From Chryseobacterium sp. Tr-659 (GTDB lineage: Bacteria; Bacteroidota; Bacteroidia; Flavobacteriales; Weeksellaceae): 64,000 bases of DNA. A program made the position numbers and the translations under genes. Below the pieces are notes generated by a model that had not been told where the DNA came from, made no database searches, and saw nothing but the letters and a program-made list of their open reading frames with translations. The stretch spans positions 1-64,000 of the forward strand of contig NZ_VWWP01000014.1 of NCBI RefSeq assembly GCF_011752975.1, given 5' to 3'. Below are positions 25,976 to 35,554 of the stretch, one piece after another (position 1 is the stretch's first letter; each line of letters begins with the position of its first letter).

Positions 25976-28600
25976 TTATTTTTTTACAATTACTTTTGAA
26001 GCCGCTTCGAAACCAAGTCCTTTTACTTTTACCATATAGGTTCCGTTTACCAGTTTGCTTGTAGAAATTGCTTTTTTAGCATCAGGCGAAACTTTATCTT
26101 CTGAAGAAACCAGCTTACCAGACATGTCATAAAGTTCTACGCTTACTTTTCCGAGGGTATTACTTGGGAAGTTGATATAGAATTCATCTTTCGCCGGGTT
26201 CGGATAGATGGAAACTTTATTGTCTTTAGCAGATTTCACTTCATTGGTAGCCAATAAACACTCTGCCGGCACATTAAAGTCCTGAACCTGGTCATTAATA
26301 TTATTCTTAGCTCCCGCAGACGCTCCTGTTCCTAAACCTCTTCTTGCGAAAACTCCCCAGATCATACATTTATCTGCCCCCTGAGTAGTTGCCAGGTCAG
26401 CTGCCAATATTGCGTCTCTTCCTTCAATAAAGCTAGGATTACAAGCCTGAAGTTTCAATGCATTGGTTACCAATTGCAATACTTTCGTACTTCCGTTTGG
26501 CGTAGCGGACAATACGTCTGAAGAGTAGCCGTATTTTTCAACATATTTCCAGTGAAGATCCCATAGCATGGTAGCCCATACAAAACCAATAGAGTGTACA
26601 TCCGGTACTATTGCGGAGCCGTTATTATACTGCATTCCGTTTGTATTTCCATAAGTATAGCCATTCACGGTAAGATCCGGTGAATATTTTGCAGGTCTGA
26701 TACCGCCGCCATTTGTTGCCTGTCCTATTGCATAAGTACCAACTCCTCTTGCTACACTGGCATTGTCTCCAGGTTTATTGGTTAACATTAGGGCAAAGAA
26801 ATCTGACCATCCTTCTCCCATCTGCTCTTTGCTTACGTTAGCATTCAGACATGCATATCCAGTTCCCGTCATTCTGTTTGAGATACCATGTCCGTACTCA
26901 TGCGTTACAATTCCGTTATCAAAACTTCCGTCTGGTGTTGTGTCTGCTTTTAATGTTACATTCACCGTTGTACTTGCTGCCAGCTGAGTTTTTATATACT
27001 CCCCTTCAGCATTGGTAATTAATATGGAAGGAATTGTAATAGCAGGATCTGTTCCTGCCATATTCCCTATTGTAGAACCATTGGCTGTGTTATTATAAAC
27101 AATAGCAGCTTTGGCTCCGGCATCCTGAAGATTTTTTACTTTAATAGCAAAAGAACAGGTTCCTCTTTCAACCAAACCAATTTTTTCTACCAATGATGCT
27201 GCGGGTAAAGCTGTACATCCATCCAAAACAGATGATAACTGTACATTACCAGAAATCCCGTTTACAGGCAGCGGACTCCCAAATTGTGCTACTCCTGCTC
27301 CCGGAGTACGGGAAACAGCAGCTGTAGGCGCGTTATAAAATAATACTCTTCCTATAGGAGACCAAAGATACATCTGCATTTTACCGTTGTATCCTTCCTG
27401 AGCTGCAGAGAAATTGGCGTTATTTAAACCACTTCCATCCTGAGCTTCTGCATAAACCGAGTCATCATCTATTCCTCCTTTTCCAAAGTTATTCTGCTGA
27501 AAGTTTCTTGCTGTTTCTGTAAATCCGAACTGATAAAATACATCATGAATTCTATTATTCAGATAGAAAAGGTTCGTAATAGCAGCATTTCTATTATTCG
27601 CAGGTGTTTCATTAATAATGAAAGGGAAGTCAAAATTTCTGGTTGCTCCCCCATCCGCAGGTGCTCCTGTAAGATAATCAGGCGGCGTTAAAGCAGTTCC
27701 TGCAACATCTTCATAAGCAAATACATTATTTCCTCTGGTTATTGTATAATGATTGTCCCCATCGGAGTGCCATCCTTCTGGGGATGCATTAAGAATCCAT
27801 GGATTATTGATTATTGATCTTGTTCCAAAAGTAGGTGATTCTATAGGTAAAGGGAATACATTATATGAGGCATTATCCGGAGCGAAAAATGTAAAATTGT
27901 TCTTAGCTAAATTATTTTGCGGACCTATTAAAGTATTTTCAAAATGATCTGCATGATTATGCTCAGCATCTGAGCCGAATGCATCAGAATGGAAATTACA
28001 AGATAACGTCAGGTTATTTTTTACCAGAATCTTTCCATTATTGGCATCTACCAAAATATTCCAGTAATTAGGAGTTTTAGGCTCCGTTAAAGTATATTCA
28101 TAAGCAAGACGCAGATTTCCTGTTTCATCATTTACATAGACCAGTCTTTGATTAGCAGATGAAGCTGCTTTTGCTTTATTTTTTTCAAGGTATCCGAGAA
28201 TGGTAAAATTGGCAATATCAGAATTCTTCAACTCTTCCGCAATCTTTTGAAGCGCAGCATTTTTGTTGATAGCACCTGTACCGGAAGTAGACGAAGTATA
28301 ATCTTTTACAAAATTGTCTGTGTAATAAACGATTTTATGATCCTTTATCAATGCTGTTCCTACGGAGCTGTATATGGGCAATCCATTATACGTCTGTAAA
28401 AATTTCACAACATCACCATTTAAAGATTTTGACTGATCCACATTATCCACAATAATATTGTTAAGATCAGACTTCTTATATTCCCTTATTTTATTTTGAG
28501 AAATATAATCCTTAATCAATGTTTCATTATCTTGTCCAAACAACACTGCCGGAAATGCAGAAAATACGGCAAACAAAAGAGGTAGAGTTCTATTTTTCAT
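25976..28600 (-). CDS. M36 (fungalysin)-family metallopeptidase with PA insert and T9SS type A domain
   Basis: The start is placed at the ATG 28600 (MKNRTLPLLF), giving a clean signal peptide; the frame is open to 28639. About 874 aa. Domains: signal (about 1-23), FTP/PepSY-like propeptide (about 25-200), M36 catalytic domain with HEYGH near residue 567 and the third zinc ligand in EGWSDFFA, a PA domain inserted ahead of it (VEKIGLVERGTCSFAIKVKN), and a T9SS type A domain at the end (VSIYPNPAKDEF ... NGTYMVKVKG). It should be secreted through T9SS and degrade extracellular protein after removal of the propeptide. Confidence 0.95.
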   Translation of the reverse strand: MKNRTLPLLFAVFSAFPAVLFGQDNETLIKDYISQNKIREYKKSDLNNIIVDNVDQSKSLNGDVVKFLQTYNGLPIYSSVGTALIKDHKIVYYTDNFVKDYTSSTSGTGAINKNAALQKIAEELKNSDIANFTILGYLEKNKAKAASSANQRLVYVNDETGNLRLAYEYTLTEPKTPNYWNILVDANNGKILVKNNLTLSCNFHSDAFGSDAEHNHADHFENTLIGPQNNLAKNNFTFFAPDNASYNVFPLPIESPTFGTRSIINNPWILNASPEGWHSDGDNHYTITRGNNVFAYEDVAGTALTPPDYLTGAPADGGATRNFDFPFIINETPANNRNAAITNLFYLNNRIHDVFYQFGFTETARNFQQNNFGKGGIDDDSVYAEAQDGSGLNNANFSAAQEGYNGKMQMYLWSPIGRVLFYNAPTAAVSRTPGAGVAQFGSPLPVNGISGNVQLSSVLDGCTALPAASLVEKIGLVERGTCSFAIKVKNLQDAGAKAAIVYNNTANGSTIGNMAGTDPAITIPSILITNAEGEYIKTQLAASTTVNVTLKADTTPDGSFDNGIVTHEYGHGISNRMTGTGYACLNANVSKEQMGEGWSDFFALMLTNKPGDNASVARGVGTYAIGQATNGGGIRPAKYSPDLTVNGYTYGNTNGMQYNNGSAIVPDVHSIGFVWATMLWDLHWKYVEKYGYSSDVLSATPNGSTKVLQLVTNALKLQACNPSFIEGRDAILAADLATTQGADKCMIWGVFARRGLGTGASAGAKNNINDQVQDFNVPAECLLATNEVKSAKDNKVSIYPNPAKDEFYINFPSNTLGKVSVELYDMSGKLVSSEDKVSPDAKKAISTSKLVNGTYMVKVKGLGFEAASKVIVKK

Positions 28601-28960
28601 ATCCATTATTAAAGGCGCTAATCTACAAATATTTAACAAATAAATAATGTTATAAATAAATAAAACACAATAATAAAATAATTAAATTAACTTATACATA
28701 TTAAATAATAATTAAGCATTTCTCAATATAGAGAAATCAACTTACACCATATAGCTGTAATAACTTACTATATAAGCGCTTACCTCACTCGAGAGAAGCC
28801 TTTACCCTCCAAAAGGTGTCTTATTATACAGGTTATCTTTGTAAAACAGCATTTGAATTTTAATAATTTTTTAATAATTCTTTTGGATAAATTCTTTGTT
28901 TTGCAATCTCAATTTATATTTACGATTTTCTAAAATGTATTAAGCCTTCTTAAATAAAAG
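28601..28960. other. Intergenic region between the M36 peptidase gene and rpsA
   Basis: About 360 bp of AT-rich DNA upstream of the M36 gene. Promoter elements for that gene must be here, but no clear TAnnTTTG box stood out. No ORF, RNA gene or repeat is supported. Confidence 0.4.
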
Positions 28961-28990
28961 ACAAAAAAAAGCCGCTCAACGAGCGGCTCC
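28961..28990 (-). terminator. Terminator of rpsA
   Basis: On the minus strand a stem AGCCGCTC / GAGCGGCT with a 3-nt loop is followed by eight T residues, 23 bp past the rpsA stop. Confidence 0.9.
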
Positions 28991-29012
28991 TTATTTATAA
29001 ATGGTTTAAAGA

Positions 29013-30803
29013 TTATTTACCTTCTTCCATTTTTCTTTTCAACTCTGCTAATGCATCGATGTCTCCAAGAGTAGATCTTTCTTCGTTGTTAGAAGAAGAA
29101 GTTACGTTTCTAGAAGAAGCTTCTTTTACGTTTTTCTTCTCTTCGTCTCTGAAGATCCCTGTGTGAGAAACTACAACTCTCTTGAATTCTTTGTTGAATT
29201 CAATTACTTTGAATTGAGCATCTTCACCTTTTTTGATTTTAGATCCATCTTCTTTCTCTAATAATCTTGAAGGGCAGAAAGCCTCAACCTCAGCATCTTC
29301 GAATTGTACAGAAGCTCCTTTATCGTGAACTTCTACAGCTTTACCAGCGTGGATAGTTCCTTCAGCATATTTAGTTTCGAATTTATCCCATGGGTTTTCA
29401 GTCAATTGCTTGTGACCTAGAGATAATCTTCTAGCTTGGATATCTAATTCAAGAACTACAACGTCTAATTTATCACCTACTGCACAGAACTCAGATGGGT
29501 GCTTGATTTTCTTAGTCCAAGAAAGATCAGAGATGTAGATTAATCCGTCGATACCTTCTTCTAACTCTACGAATACACCAAAGTTAGTGAAGTTTCTTAC
29601 AGTTCCTACATGCTGAGATCCTACCGGATACTTAGCTTCGATGTTTTCCCATGGATCTTTAGATAATTGCTTGATACCAAGAGAAATTTTTCTTTCTTCT
29701 CTGTCTAAAGTTAATACTTCAGCTTCAACTTCATCACCTACTTTTACGAAATCTCCAGCAGATCTTAAGTGAGTAGACCAAGACATTTCAGAAACGTGGA
29801 TTAATCCTTCAACACCTGGAGCGATTTCTACGAATGCACCATAGTCAGCAAGAACTACTACTTTTCCTTTTACTTTGTCACCAACTTTTAAGTCAGCAGA
29901 AAGAGCATCCCAAGGATGAGCTTCTAATTGCTTCATACCTAATTGGATTCTTGTTTTCTCATCATCGAAATCAAGGATTACAACTTTTACAGTTTGTCCG
30001 TCCTCAAGGATTTCAGATGGGTGGTTCACTCTAGACCAAGAAAGGTCTGTAATGTGGATCAATCCATCAACACCTCCTAAGTCAATGAATACACCGTAAG
30101 AAGTGATATTCTTAACAGTACCTTCAAGAACCTGACCTTTTTCAAGCTGAGCGATGATTTCTTTTTTCTGACCTTCGATATCTGCTTCGATCAATGCTTT
30201 GTGAGATACAACTACGTTTTTGAACTCAGGGTTGATTTTCACAACTTTGAACTCCATAGTTTTTCCTACGAACTGATCGTAATCTTTAATTGGCTTAACG
30301 TCAATTTGAGAACCAGGTAAGAATGCTTCGATTCCGTGAACGTCAACGATCATACCACCTTTAGTTCTAGATTTAACAAAACCGTTAACGATTTCACCAG
30401 TTTCGTGAAGTTCGTTTACTTTATCCCAAGCTTTAAGCGTTCTAGCTTTTCTGTGAGATAATTGTAACTGACCAGTTTTGTCTTCTCTCTTGTCAACCAT
30501 TACTTCTACCTCATCACCTACACTTAGGCCTTGGTTGTAACGGAATTCGTTAAGAGAAATAACACCTTCAGATTTGAAGTTGATGTCTACGATAGCTTCT
30601 TTATCAGTTAATCTTACAACTTTACCAATTAGAACGTCGTTATCGTCTAAGTTGTTTAATGATCCGTTGTAGATCTCTTCTAAATCGCTTTTTTCTTTTC
30701 TAGCATCAGCATCAAGACCAGATTCGAAAGAATCCCAGTCAAATTGTTCAGGTGCTACGTTTTGGTTTAATAATAATTCTGCTGAATTTGTCTCTTTTGA
30801 CAT
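29013..30803 (-). CDS. rpsA: 30S ribosomal protein S1
   Basis: A 596-aa protein with an N-terminal ribosome-binding segment and six S1-type OB-fold repeats; the best are VKNITSYGVFIDLGGVDGLI, VVLADYGAFVEIAPGVEGLI and VRNFTNFGVFVELEEGIDGLI, each followed by a HxxxLSW-type strand. The C-terminus is low-complexity and charged, ending KRKMEEGK. S1 recruits mRNAs with weak or no Shine-Dalgarno sites, relevant in Bacteroidota where such sites are rare. It is monocistronic with its own promoter and terminator. Codon use is strongly optimised compared with the neighbours, as expected for a highly expressed gene. Confidence 0.98.
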   Translation of the reverse strand: MSKETNSAELLLNQNVAPEQFDWDSFESGLDADARKEKSDLEEIYNGSLNNLDDNDVLIGKVVRLTDKEAIVDINFKSEGVISLNEFRYNQGLSVGDEVEVMVDKREDKTGQLQLSHRKARTLKAWDKVNELHETGEIVNGFVKSRTKGGMIVDVHGIEAFLPGSQIDVKPIKDYDQFVGKTMEFKVVKINPEFKNVVVSHKALIEADIEGQKKEIIAQLEKGQVLEGTVKNITSYGVFIDLGGVDGLIHITDLSWSRVNHPSEILEDGQTVKVVILDFDDEKTRIQLGMKQLEAHPWDALSADLKVGDKVKGKVVVLADYGAFVEIAPGVEGLIHVSEMSWSTHLRSAGDFVKVGDEVEAEVLTLDREERKISLGIKQLSKDPWENIEAKYPVGSQHVGTVRNFTNFGVFVELEEGIDGLIYISDLSWTKKIKHPSEFCAVGDKLDVVVLELDIQARRLSLGHKQLTENPWDKFETKYAEGTIHAGKAVEVHDKGASVQFEDAEVEAFCPSRLLEKEDGSKIKKGEDAQFKVIEFNKEFKRVVVSHTGIFRDEEKKNVKEASSRNVTSSSNNEERSTLGDIDALAELKRKMEEGK

Positions 30804-30924
30804 AATTCTAAATAAATTTGTATTCCTTCTCTTTCAACGGTCTTAACAAATGTGATTGAAAAATACGGAAGTTATTAATATTTAATATTTTACTTTCTCA
30901 GACCTTTACCACAAAAAGTGGGTG

Positions 30925-30952
30925 CAAAGATACGTTTTTTATTTGAGACAAA
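30925..30952 (-). promoter_or_regulatory. Promoter of rpsA
   Basis: On the minus strand TTTG (30949-30952) and the -7 box TATCTTTG (30925-30932) are 16 bp apart. This predicts a leader of about 115 nt before the ATG at 30803, long enough for regulation; a GGTCT/AGACC pair flanks it but no strong structure is evident. Confidence 0.6.
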
Positions 30953-31180
30953 CAATAGCTGCATATTTACAATCACACCTTATAAGTAATTGATTATCAA
31001 TATTTATAGATTAAGGTTTAGCGAATAGTGAATTTTGCTATGCCAGTGAATTGTCAATTATTCAGGGGGCGGATTGAAAATCTGTAATCCCTATATTACA
31101 AGACTTCATGAACTTCGTTCATAGACTTCCAACCTATGCTCAGCCTGAAAATGTATAACTCAACAACATAGTATTAAACT
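30953..31180. other. Intergenic region with a dispersed repeat copy
   Basis: No ORF is supported. A 37-bp stretch at 31026-31062 (AATAGTGAATTTTGCT... GTGAATTGTCAATT) recurs with a few changes at 35424-35460. Confidence 0.6.
31026..31062. repeat. Dispersed 37-bp repeat, copy 1
   Basis: AATAGTGAATTTTGCT followed by GTGAAT(A/T)GTCAATT; a second copy lies at 35424-35460. Both are between genes. Confidence 0.75.
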
Positions 31181-31261
31181 TGTCATGCCGGGCGAAGGCG
31201 AAGCATCTCTACAATTCAACACAAAGATTCTTGATTACGCCATGCTCCGTTCAGAATGACA
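31181..31261. repeat. REP-like palindromic element, copy 1
   Basis: It begins TGTCATGCCGGGCGAAGG and ends CTCCGTTCAGAATGACA, imperfect inverted ends; inner GAAGCATCT and AGATTCTT also pair in part. The element at 32689-32779 has the same ends (TGTCAT... ATGACA). The two lie on either side of the helicase gene. Confidence 0.7.
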
Positions 31262-31348
31262 GCAAGCAACCTCCTCTCACGCTCGAACTCTCCCACTCTC
31301 CCACTCTAAAACCCTAAAACTCCCCAGCTCTTTCACTCATAAATTCAC

Positions 31349-31356
31349 TACCTTTG
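31349..31356 (+). promoter_or_regulatory. -7 box of the helicase gene, placing transcription start at or near the ATG
   Basis: TACCTTTG at 31349-31356 ends only 4 bp before the ATG at 31361. Given usual spacing the transcript should begin at or within a few bases of the start codon, so a leaderless mRNA is predicted. No clear -33 TTTG is seen. Confidence 0.55.
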
Positions 31357-31360
31357 CACC

Positions 31361-32668
31361 ATGGAACTACAATCAATTTATCAGAAACTGCAGATTCAGG
31401 ACATGAATCAGATGCAGAAATCTACTTATAAAGCTTCTGAAAACAATACAGACATTGTCTTACTCTCTCCTACAGGATCCGGAAAGACCCTTGCTTTTTT
31501 ATTTCCGGTTCTGAGAAATCTTAAAAAAGATGTTCAGGGAGTACAGGCATTGATATTGGTTCCGGCCAGAGAGCTGGCTTTGCAGATTGAACAGGTTTTT
31601 AAAGCAATGGGAACGGATTTCAAGGTTTCGGTTTGCTATGGCGGACACGACAAAAAGATTGAAGTTAATAATTTAATTGAAGCTCCGGCAGTTCTGATCG
31701 GAACTCCGGGAAGAGTTACCTATCATGTAAGAAATAATAATTTTGATCCGAAAACCATCAAAACATTAGTTCTTGACGAATTCGACAAAGCTCTGGAATT
31801 GGGTTTTCATGATGATATGGAATTTATTTCCAATTCTTTAAAAGGAGTTTCTCAAAGAATTTTGACCTCTGCTACGGCTATGGATGAAATTCCTGCATTT
31901 ACCGGTCTAAAAGACGAGAAAGTAATCAGTTTTCTTAAAGAAAGCGAAGTAAAACCGGATATTCAGCTTAGAAAGGTAATGACTATTCCTGAGGAAAAAC
32001 TGGACACTCTTTTCAATCTGGTTTGTAAAATCGGAAATAAGAGAACCCTGATATTCTGTAATCACCGTGATGCCGTTGACCGTATTTCTGAGCTTCTCCA
32101 TCAAATGGGAATCGATAGAGAAACCTTTCATGGCGGAATGGAGCAGGATGAAAGGGAACGTGCCCTGTTGAAATTCAGAAATGATTCGGCAAGAATCCTG
32201 ATCACCACTGATCTGGCAGCCCGCGGACTGGATATTCCGGAAGTGGAATCTATTGTTCATTATCAGCTACCTCCAAAAGAAGATGCCTTTATTCACCGAA
32301 ACGGACGTACCGCAAGAATGAATGCCAAAGGTTTTGTATACCTGATTATGACGGAAGAAGAGAATTTCCCATTCATTAAAAGCAATACTCAGGAAGAAAG
32401 TGTGGCCGGATTTACCAAAGTCCCGCAAAAAACACCTTTCCAAACCATCTATATCAGTGCAGGAAAAAAAGATAAAGTAAATAAAGTGGATATTGTAGGT
32501 TACTTGTTAAAGAAAGGGGAACTCCAGAAAGAAGACGTAGGAATTATTGAGGTAAAAGATACCACATCATATGTTGCAGTTTCCAGAAATAAAGTAAATA
32601 CCCTTTTAAGAAAGCTCCAGAATGAAAAGCTGAAAGGAAAAAAGGTGAAAATGGAGGTTGCTTATTAG
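31361..32668 (+). CDS. DEAD-box-type RNA helicase (DEFD variant) with DbpA-like C-terminal domain
   Basis: A 435-aa helicase with all usual motifs: I SPTGSGKT (36-43), Ia PARELA (68-73), Ib TPGR (115-118), II DEFD (139-142, Ala of DEAD replaced by Phe), III SAT (170-172), V TDLAARGLDIP, VI HRNGRTAR. The last 60-70 residues (VDIVGYLLKKGELQKEDVG ... KLKGKKVKMEV) look like the DbpA RNA-binding domain that targets 23S rRNA helix 92. A role in 50S ribosome assembly is inferred from this domain. The Q motif at the N-terminus (QIQDMNQMQK) is present. Confidence 0.93.
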   Translation: MELQSIYQKLQIQDMNQMQKSTYKASENNTDIVLLSPTGSGKTLAFLFPVLRNLKKDVQGVQALILVPARELALQIEQVFKAMGTDFKVSVCYGGHDKKIEVNNLIEAPAVLIGTPGRVTYHVRNNNFDPKTIKTLVLDEFDKALELGFHDDMEFISNSLKGVSQRILTSATAMDEIPAFTGLKDEKVISFLKESEVKPDIQLRKVMTIPEEKLDTLFNLVCKIGNKRTLIFCNHRDAVDRISELLHQMGIDRETFHGGMEQDERERALLKFRNDSARILITTDLAARGLDIPEVESIVHYQLPPKEDAFIHRNGRTARMNAKGFVYLIMTEEENFPFIKSNTQEESVAGFTKVPQKTPFQTIYISAGKKDKVNKVDIVGYLLKKGELQKEDVGIIEVKDTTSYVAVSRNKVNTLLRKLQNEKLKGKKVKMEVAY

Positions 32669-32688
32669 ATTGAGCAATGTATGTATAT

Positions 32689-32779
32689 GTCATTGCGAAC
32701 CATAAGTGAAGCAATCTCAAAATAAACAATCATATCCGATGATAAGAGATTGCTTCGCTGCTTTGCTCCTCGCAATGAC
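32689..32779. repeat. REP-like palindromic element, copy 2
   Basis: Outer arms GTCATTGCGA (32689-32698) and TCGCAATGAC (32770-32779) are perfect complements; inner arms GAAGCAATCTC (32708-32718) and GAGATTGCTTC (32746-32756) are also perfect complements. The whole can fold as one long hairpin. It lies between convergent genes, 20 bp past the helicase stop, and may also end transcription. Confidence 0.88.
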
Positions 32780-32786
32780 ACAAACA

Positions 32787-33680
32787 CTACTTTATTCCTC
32801 TTACCCGTGTTGGGAAAGTATACACAGATTTTGAAGCTGTAATGAATAAAACATCATGATTTTTCCCTCCAAACGTAACATTGGATGTCCATTTTTCAGG
32901 AATGGTAATGTGATAAATCTTCTTTCCTTCTCTATTAAAAACATGTACTCCGTTTCCGGTAAGATAGAGATTCCCGTGTTTATCTAATGTCATTCCGTCT
33001 GAACCCATTTCACAGAATAGCTTTTTCTCAGACAATCTGCCTTCTCCCAGTATATCATAAACATAGGTTTTACCGGCATCAATATCCGAAAGATATAGTT
33101 TTTTAAGTTTCTCACTGCCTGTAATCCCATTCGGTTGCGTAAAAGTTTCCAGCTTAATGATCTTTCCTTCTTTATTTCTGTAATAAAGGCTTTTATGAGG
33201 CAGTTCCTGTTTAAAATTGGTCCAGTAATCTCTTTCATATAAAGGATCTGTGAAGTACATTCCTCCGAAGACATCATTCCATACATCATTAGGGCCGTTC
33301 AGTCTCTTTCCTTCAAATCCTTTAAGCAAAACCTCAACTTTTTTATCTTTCGAAATTTTCCATATTTCACCATGGTCGTCGGAACAGGTTATCAGATAAC
33401 CGTCTTTATCAAAATGAGTTCCGTTAGCTCTCCCCGTCTTATCTAAAAACTCTATAATTTTATTACTTTTCCAGTCCCAATAATAGATTTTATCATTAGG
33501 CTGATCGGTAAAATAAACATTTCCTTCCTGATCCGTGGATGGCCCTTCTGTGAAACTGAATTGGTCTGAAATCATTTCCGGTTTTACTCCTTCATAAAAC
33601 ATTTTAGTATAATTTACGGGTTGGCAGTTTATCAATGCCAAAACCAAACCAATCATCCCTATTTTAAAGATATTCTTCAT
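32787..33680 (-). CDS. SMP-30/gluconolactonase-like lipoprotein
   Basis: A 297-aa protein with a lipoprotein signal (ALINC, Cys19) and a six-bladed beta-propeller of the SMP-30/gluconolactonase/LRE type. Recognisable are the metal-binding FTEGPSTDQEGNVYFTD start, RLNGPNDVWNDVFGGMYFTDP in the middle (the NDV metal ligand Asn and Asp), and LSDIDAGKTYVY. These proteins hydrolyse sugar lactones with a divalent metal. It is probably periplasmic or outer-membrane anchored. Its stop is close to the REP-like palindrome, which faces the helicase gene. Confidence 0.92.
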   Translation of the reverse strand: MKNIFKIGMIGLVLALINCQPVNYTKMFYEGVKPEMISDQFSFTEGPSTDQEGNVYFTDQPNDKIYYWDWKSNKIIEFLDKTGRANGTHFDKDGYLITCSDDHGEIWKISKDKKVEVLLKGFEGKRLNGPNDVWNDVFGGMYFTDPLYERDYWTNFKQELPHKSLYYRNKEGKIIKLETFTQPNGITGSEKLKKLYLSDIDAGKTYVYDILGEGRLSEKKLFCEMGSDGMTLDKHGNLYLTGNGVHVFNREGKKIYHITIPEKWTSNVTFGGKNHDVLFITASKSVYTFPTRVRGIK

Positions 33681-33936
33681 ACTTCATTTTTATGCGTGCA
33701 ATGTACGACTTACTTTATTGGATTCAAAAACATCTCCTATTTTAAACATCTTTCAACGCCTATATAAAATGTCCCAATTGTACTATTTTTGAAGTAGATC
33801 ATGTTAGTAGTTGAGTGATATAATCCGGAGCTTTGCAGTAACGGAATCGATGACATTTTTCATGATAAAAAAACCATAGGAAAAAGCATCGATTTGCGTG
33901 AGAAATATTACCAAAATACTTTTATAGCATACAATA

Positions 33937-35379
33937 ATGAGTGCAGAATCCAACAATATCAAATCTTTAGAAATTGAAAATGAAGATTTCAGAAACTCAG
34001 TAGGAACCATGGATGAAACAGGGAAAAGAAAATGGATTTTTCCCAGAAAACCTAAAGGAAAATACACCAATTACAGAAATTATACCAGTTATTTTCTTCT
34101 TGCTTTATTTTTCGGATTACCTTTTGTAAAAATCAATAACAATCCTTTTCTGTTGATCAATGTCATCGATCGGAGATTCTTTATTCTTGGACAGCCTTTT
34201 TATCTTCAGGACTTCTTTATTCTTGCTTTGGGAGCTGTAACTTCTGTAATTTTTGTCATGTTGTTTACCGTAGTTTTCGGAAGAATATTCTGTGGCTGGC
34301 TATGTCCGCAAACCCTTTTTATGGAAATGGTTTTCCGCAAAATTGAATATTGGATTGAAGGCGACAGAAATAAACAAATGAAACTCGACAGACAGGAATG
34401 GGATGCTGAAAAAATACGAAAAAGGTTAACAAAATGGTCTGTTTTCTTATTGATTTCATTGATCATCTCTCATTTCATGTTCATGTATATTGTAGGCTAT
34501 CAAGAGGTTTTCCGTATCATGAGCGAAGGTCCTGCCGGAAATTCATTAAAGTTTACCGTGATGATATTTTTTACGATGACTTTTTATTTTGTATTTGCAT
34601 GGCTTCGTGAACAGGTCTGTACTCTGGTATGCCCGTATGGAAGACTTCAGGGTGTATTAATCGACAAACAGACAATCAATGTATATTACGATTTTAAGAG
34701 AGGAGAAGGCCGTGGAAAATGGAGAAATAATGAAGACAGAAAAGCAGCCGGAAAGGGTGACTGTATAGATTGCAACCAATGTGTAGTGGTATGCCCTACG
34801 GGGATTGACATCAGAAACGGGCAACAGCTGGAATGTGTGAACTGTACGGCATGTATTGATGCCTGTGATGAAGTAATGGAAAAGGTAGGTCTGCCTAAAG
34901 GACTGGTTCGTTATGCTACTGAAGCCGAAATTGAAAACCGCGAAAAGTTCAGGTTTACACCAAGAATGAAAGCTACAACTGTTATTTTGGCGCTACTTAT
35001 CGGGTTCCTTGGGTTCCTGATGTACGACCGTGGTTCTATGGAAGCTAAGTTTATTAAACCAGCAGGTTCTACCTTCTTCGTTAAGGATGGTAAAATCACC
35101 AATACTTTTATTTATACTCTTCTGAATAAATCTAATGAGAAAAAAGTACTGACCATTAGAGTCATCAATCCAGCCCATGCGGAAATCACCTATTTCGGTT
35201 CTGAAAAAATCATCTTAAAGGGCGATCAGATTCTGAAGGGAAACATCAACATTTCCTTTCCTGAAGATGAAATTAAGTTTTCAAAACAGAATATGGTCAT
35301 CGGGGTCTTTGATGAAAAAGGGAAACTGGTGGATTCTTTTGAGACCACTTTTGAAGGACCATTTAAACTGGCGTTGTAG
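33937..35379 (+). CDS. ccoG: Cytochrome c oxidase accessory protein CcoG
   Basis: A 480-aa membrane protein (five to six helices) with polyferredoxin motifs: CGWLCP (near 119) and CTLVCPYGRLQ (near 227) in the membrane part, then two 4Fe-4S sites, CIDCNQCVVVCP and CVNCTACIDAC (near 275-310). An Ig-like C-terminal domain follows (about 385-480). CcoG reduces copper for assembly of cbb3 oxidase. Unusually no ccoN/O/P/S gene lies in the window next to it. The neighbouring gene on the other side is an AraC regulator, with a dispersed repeat between. Confidence 0.96.
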   Translation: MSAESNNIKSLEIENEDFRNSVGTMDETGKRKWIFPRKPKGKYTNYRNYTSYFLLALFFGLPFVKINNNPFLLINVIDRRFFILGQPFYLQDFFILALGAVTSVIFVMLFTVVFGRIFCGWLCPQTLFMEMVFRKIEYWIEGDRNKQMKLDRQEWDAEKIRKRLTKWSVFLLISLIISHFMFMYIVGYQEVFRIMSEGPAGNSLKFTVMIFFTMTFYFVFAWLREQVCTLVCPYGRLQGVLIDKQTINVYYDFKRGEGRGKWRNNEDRKAAGKGDCIDCNQCVVVCPTGIDIRNGQQLECVNCTACIDACDEVMEKVGLPKGLVRYATEAEIENREKFRFTPRMKATTVILALLIGFLGFLMYDRGSMEAKFIKPAGSTFFVKDGKITNTFIYTLLNKSNEKKVLTIRVINPAHAEITYFGSEKIILKGDQILKGNINISFPEDEIKFSKQNMVIGVFDEKGKLVDSFETTFEGPFKLAL

Positions 35380-35423
35380 GATGAAAATACCTTATGAAAC
35401 AGTGATAAGGATTTATTAATATC

Positions 35424-35460
35424 AATAGTGAATTTTGCTTCGCGAGTGAATAGTCAATTT
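35424..35460. repeat. Dispersed 37-bp repeat, copy 2
   Basis: AATAGTGAATTTTGCTTCGC followed by GAGTGAATAGTCAATTT; the related copy is at 31026-31062. Confidence 0.75.
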
Positions 35461-35554
35461 TAATAGAGGCTAAGATGTCGGAAAAACAACACTAAGGATT
35501 CTCAGAAGTTATTATTCAACAAGAAAAACAGCAACCTATAAAACTTTAAACTCA

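Noticed and set aside
30804-31360. Possible tRNA or small RNA gene in the large gap upstream of rpsA
   Set aside because: No cloverleaf arms (GTTCRANNC) were found; the region holds repeats and promoters only.
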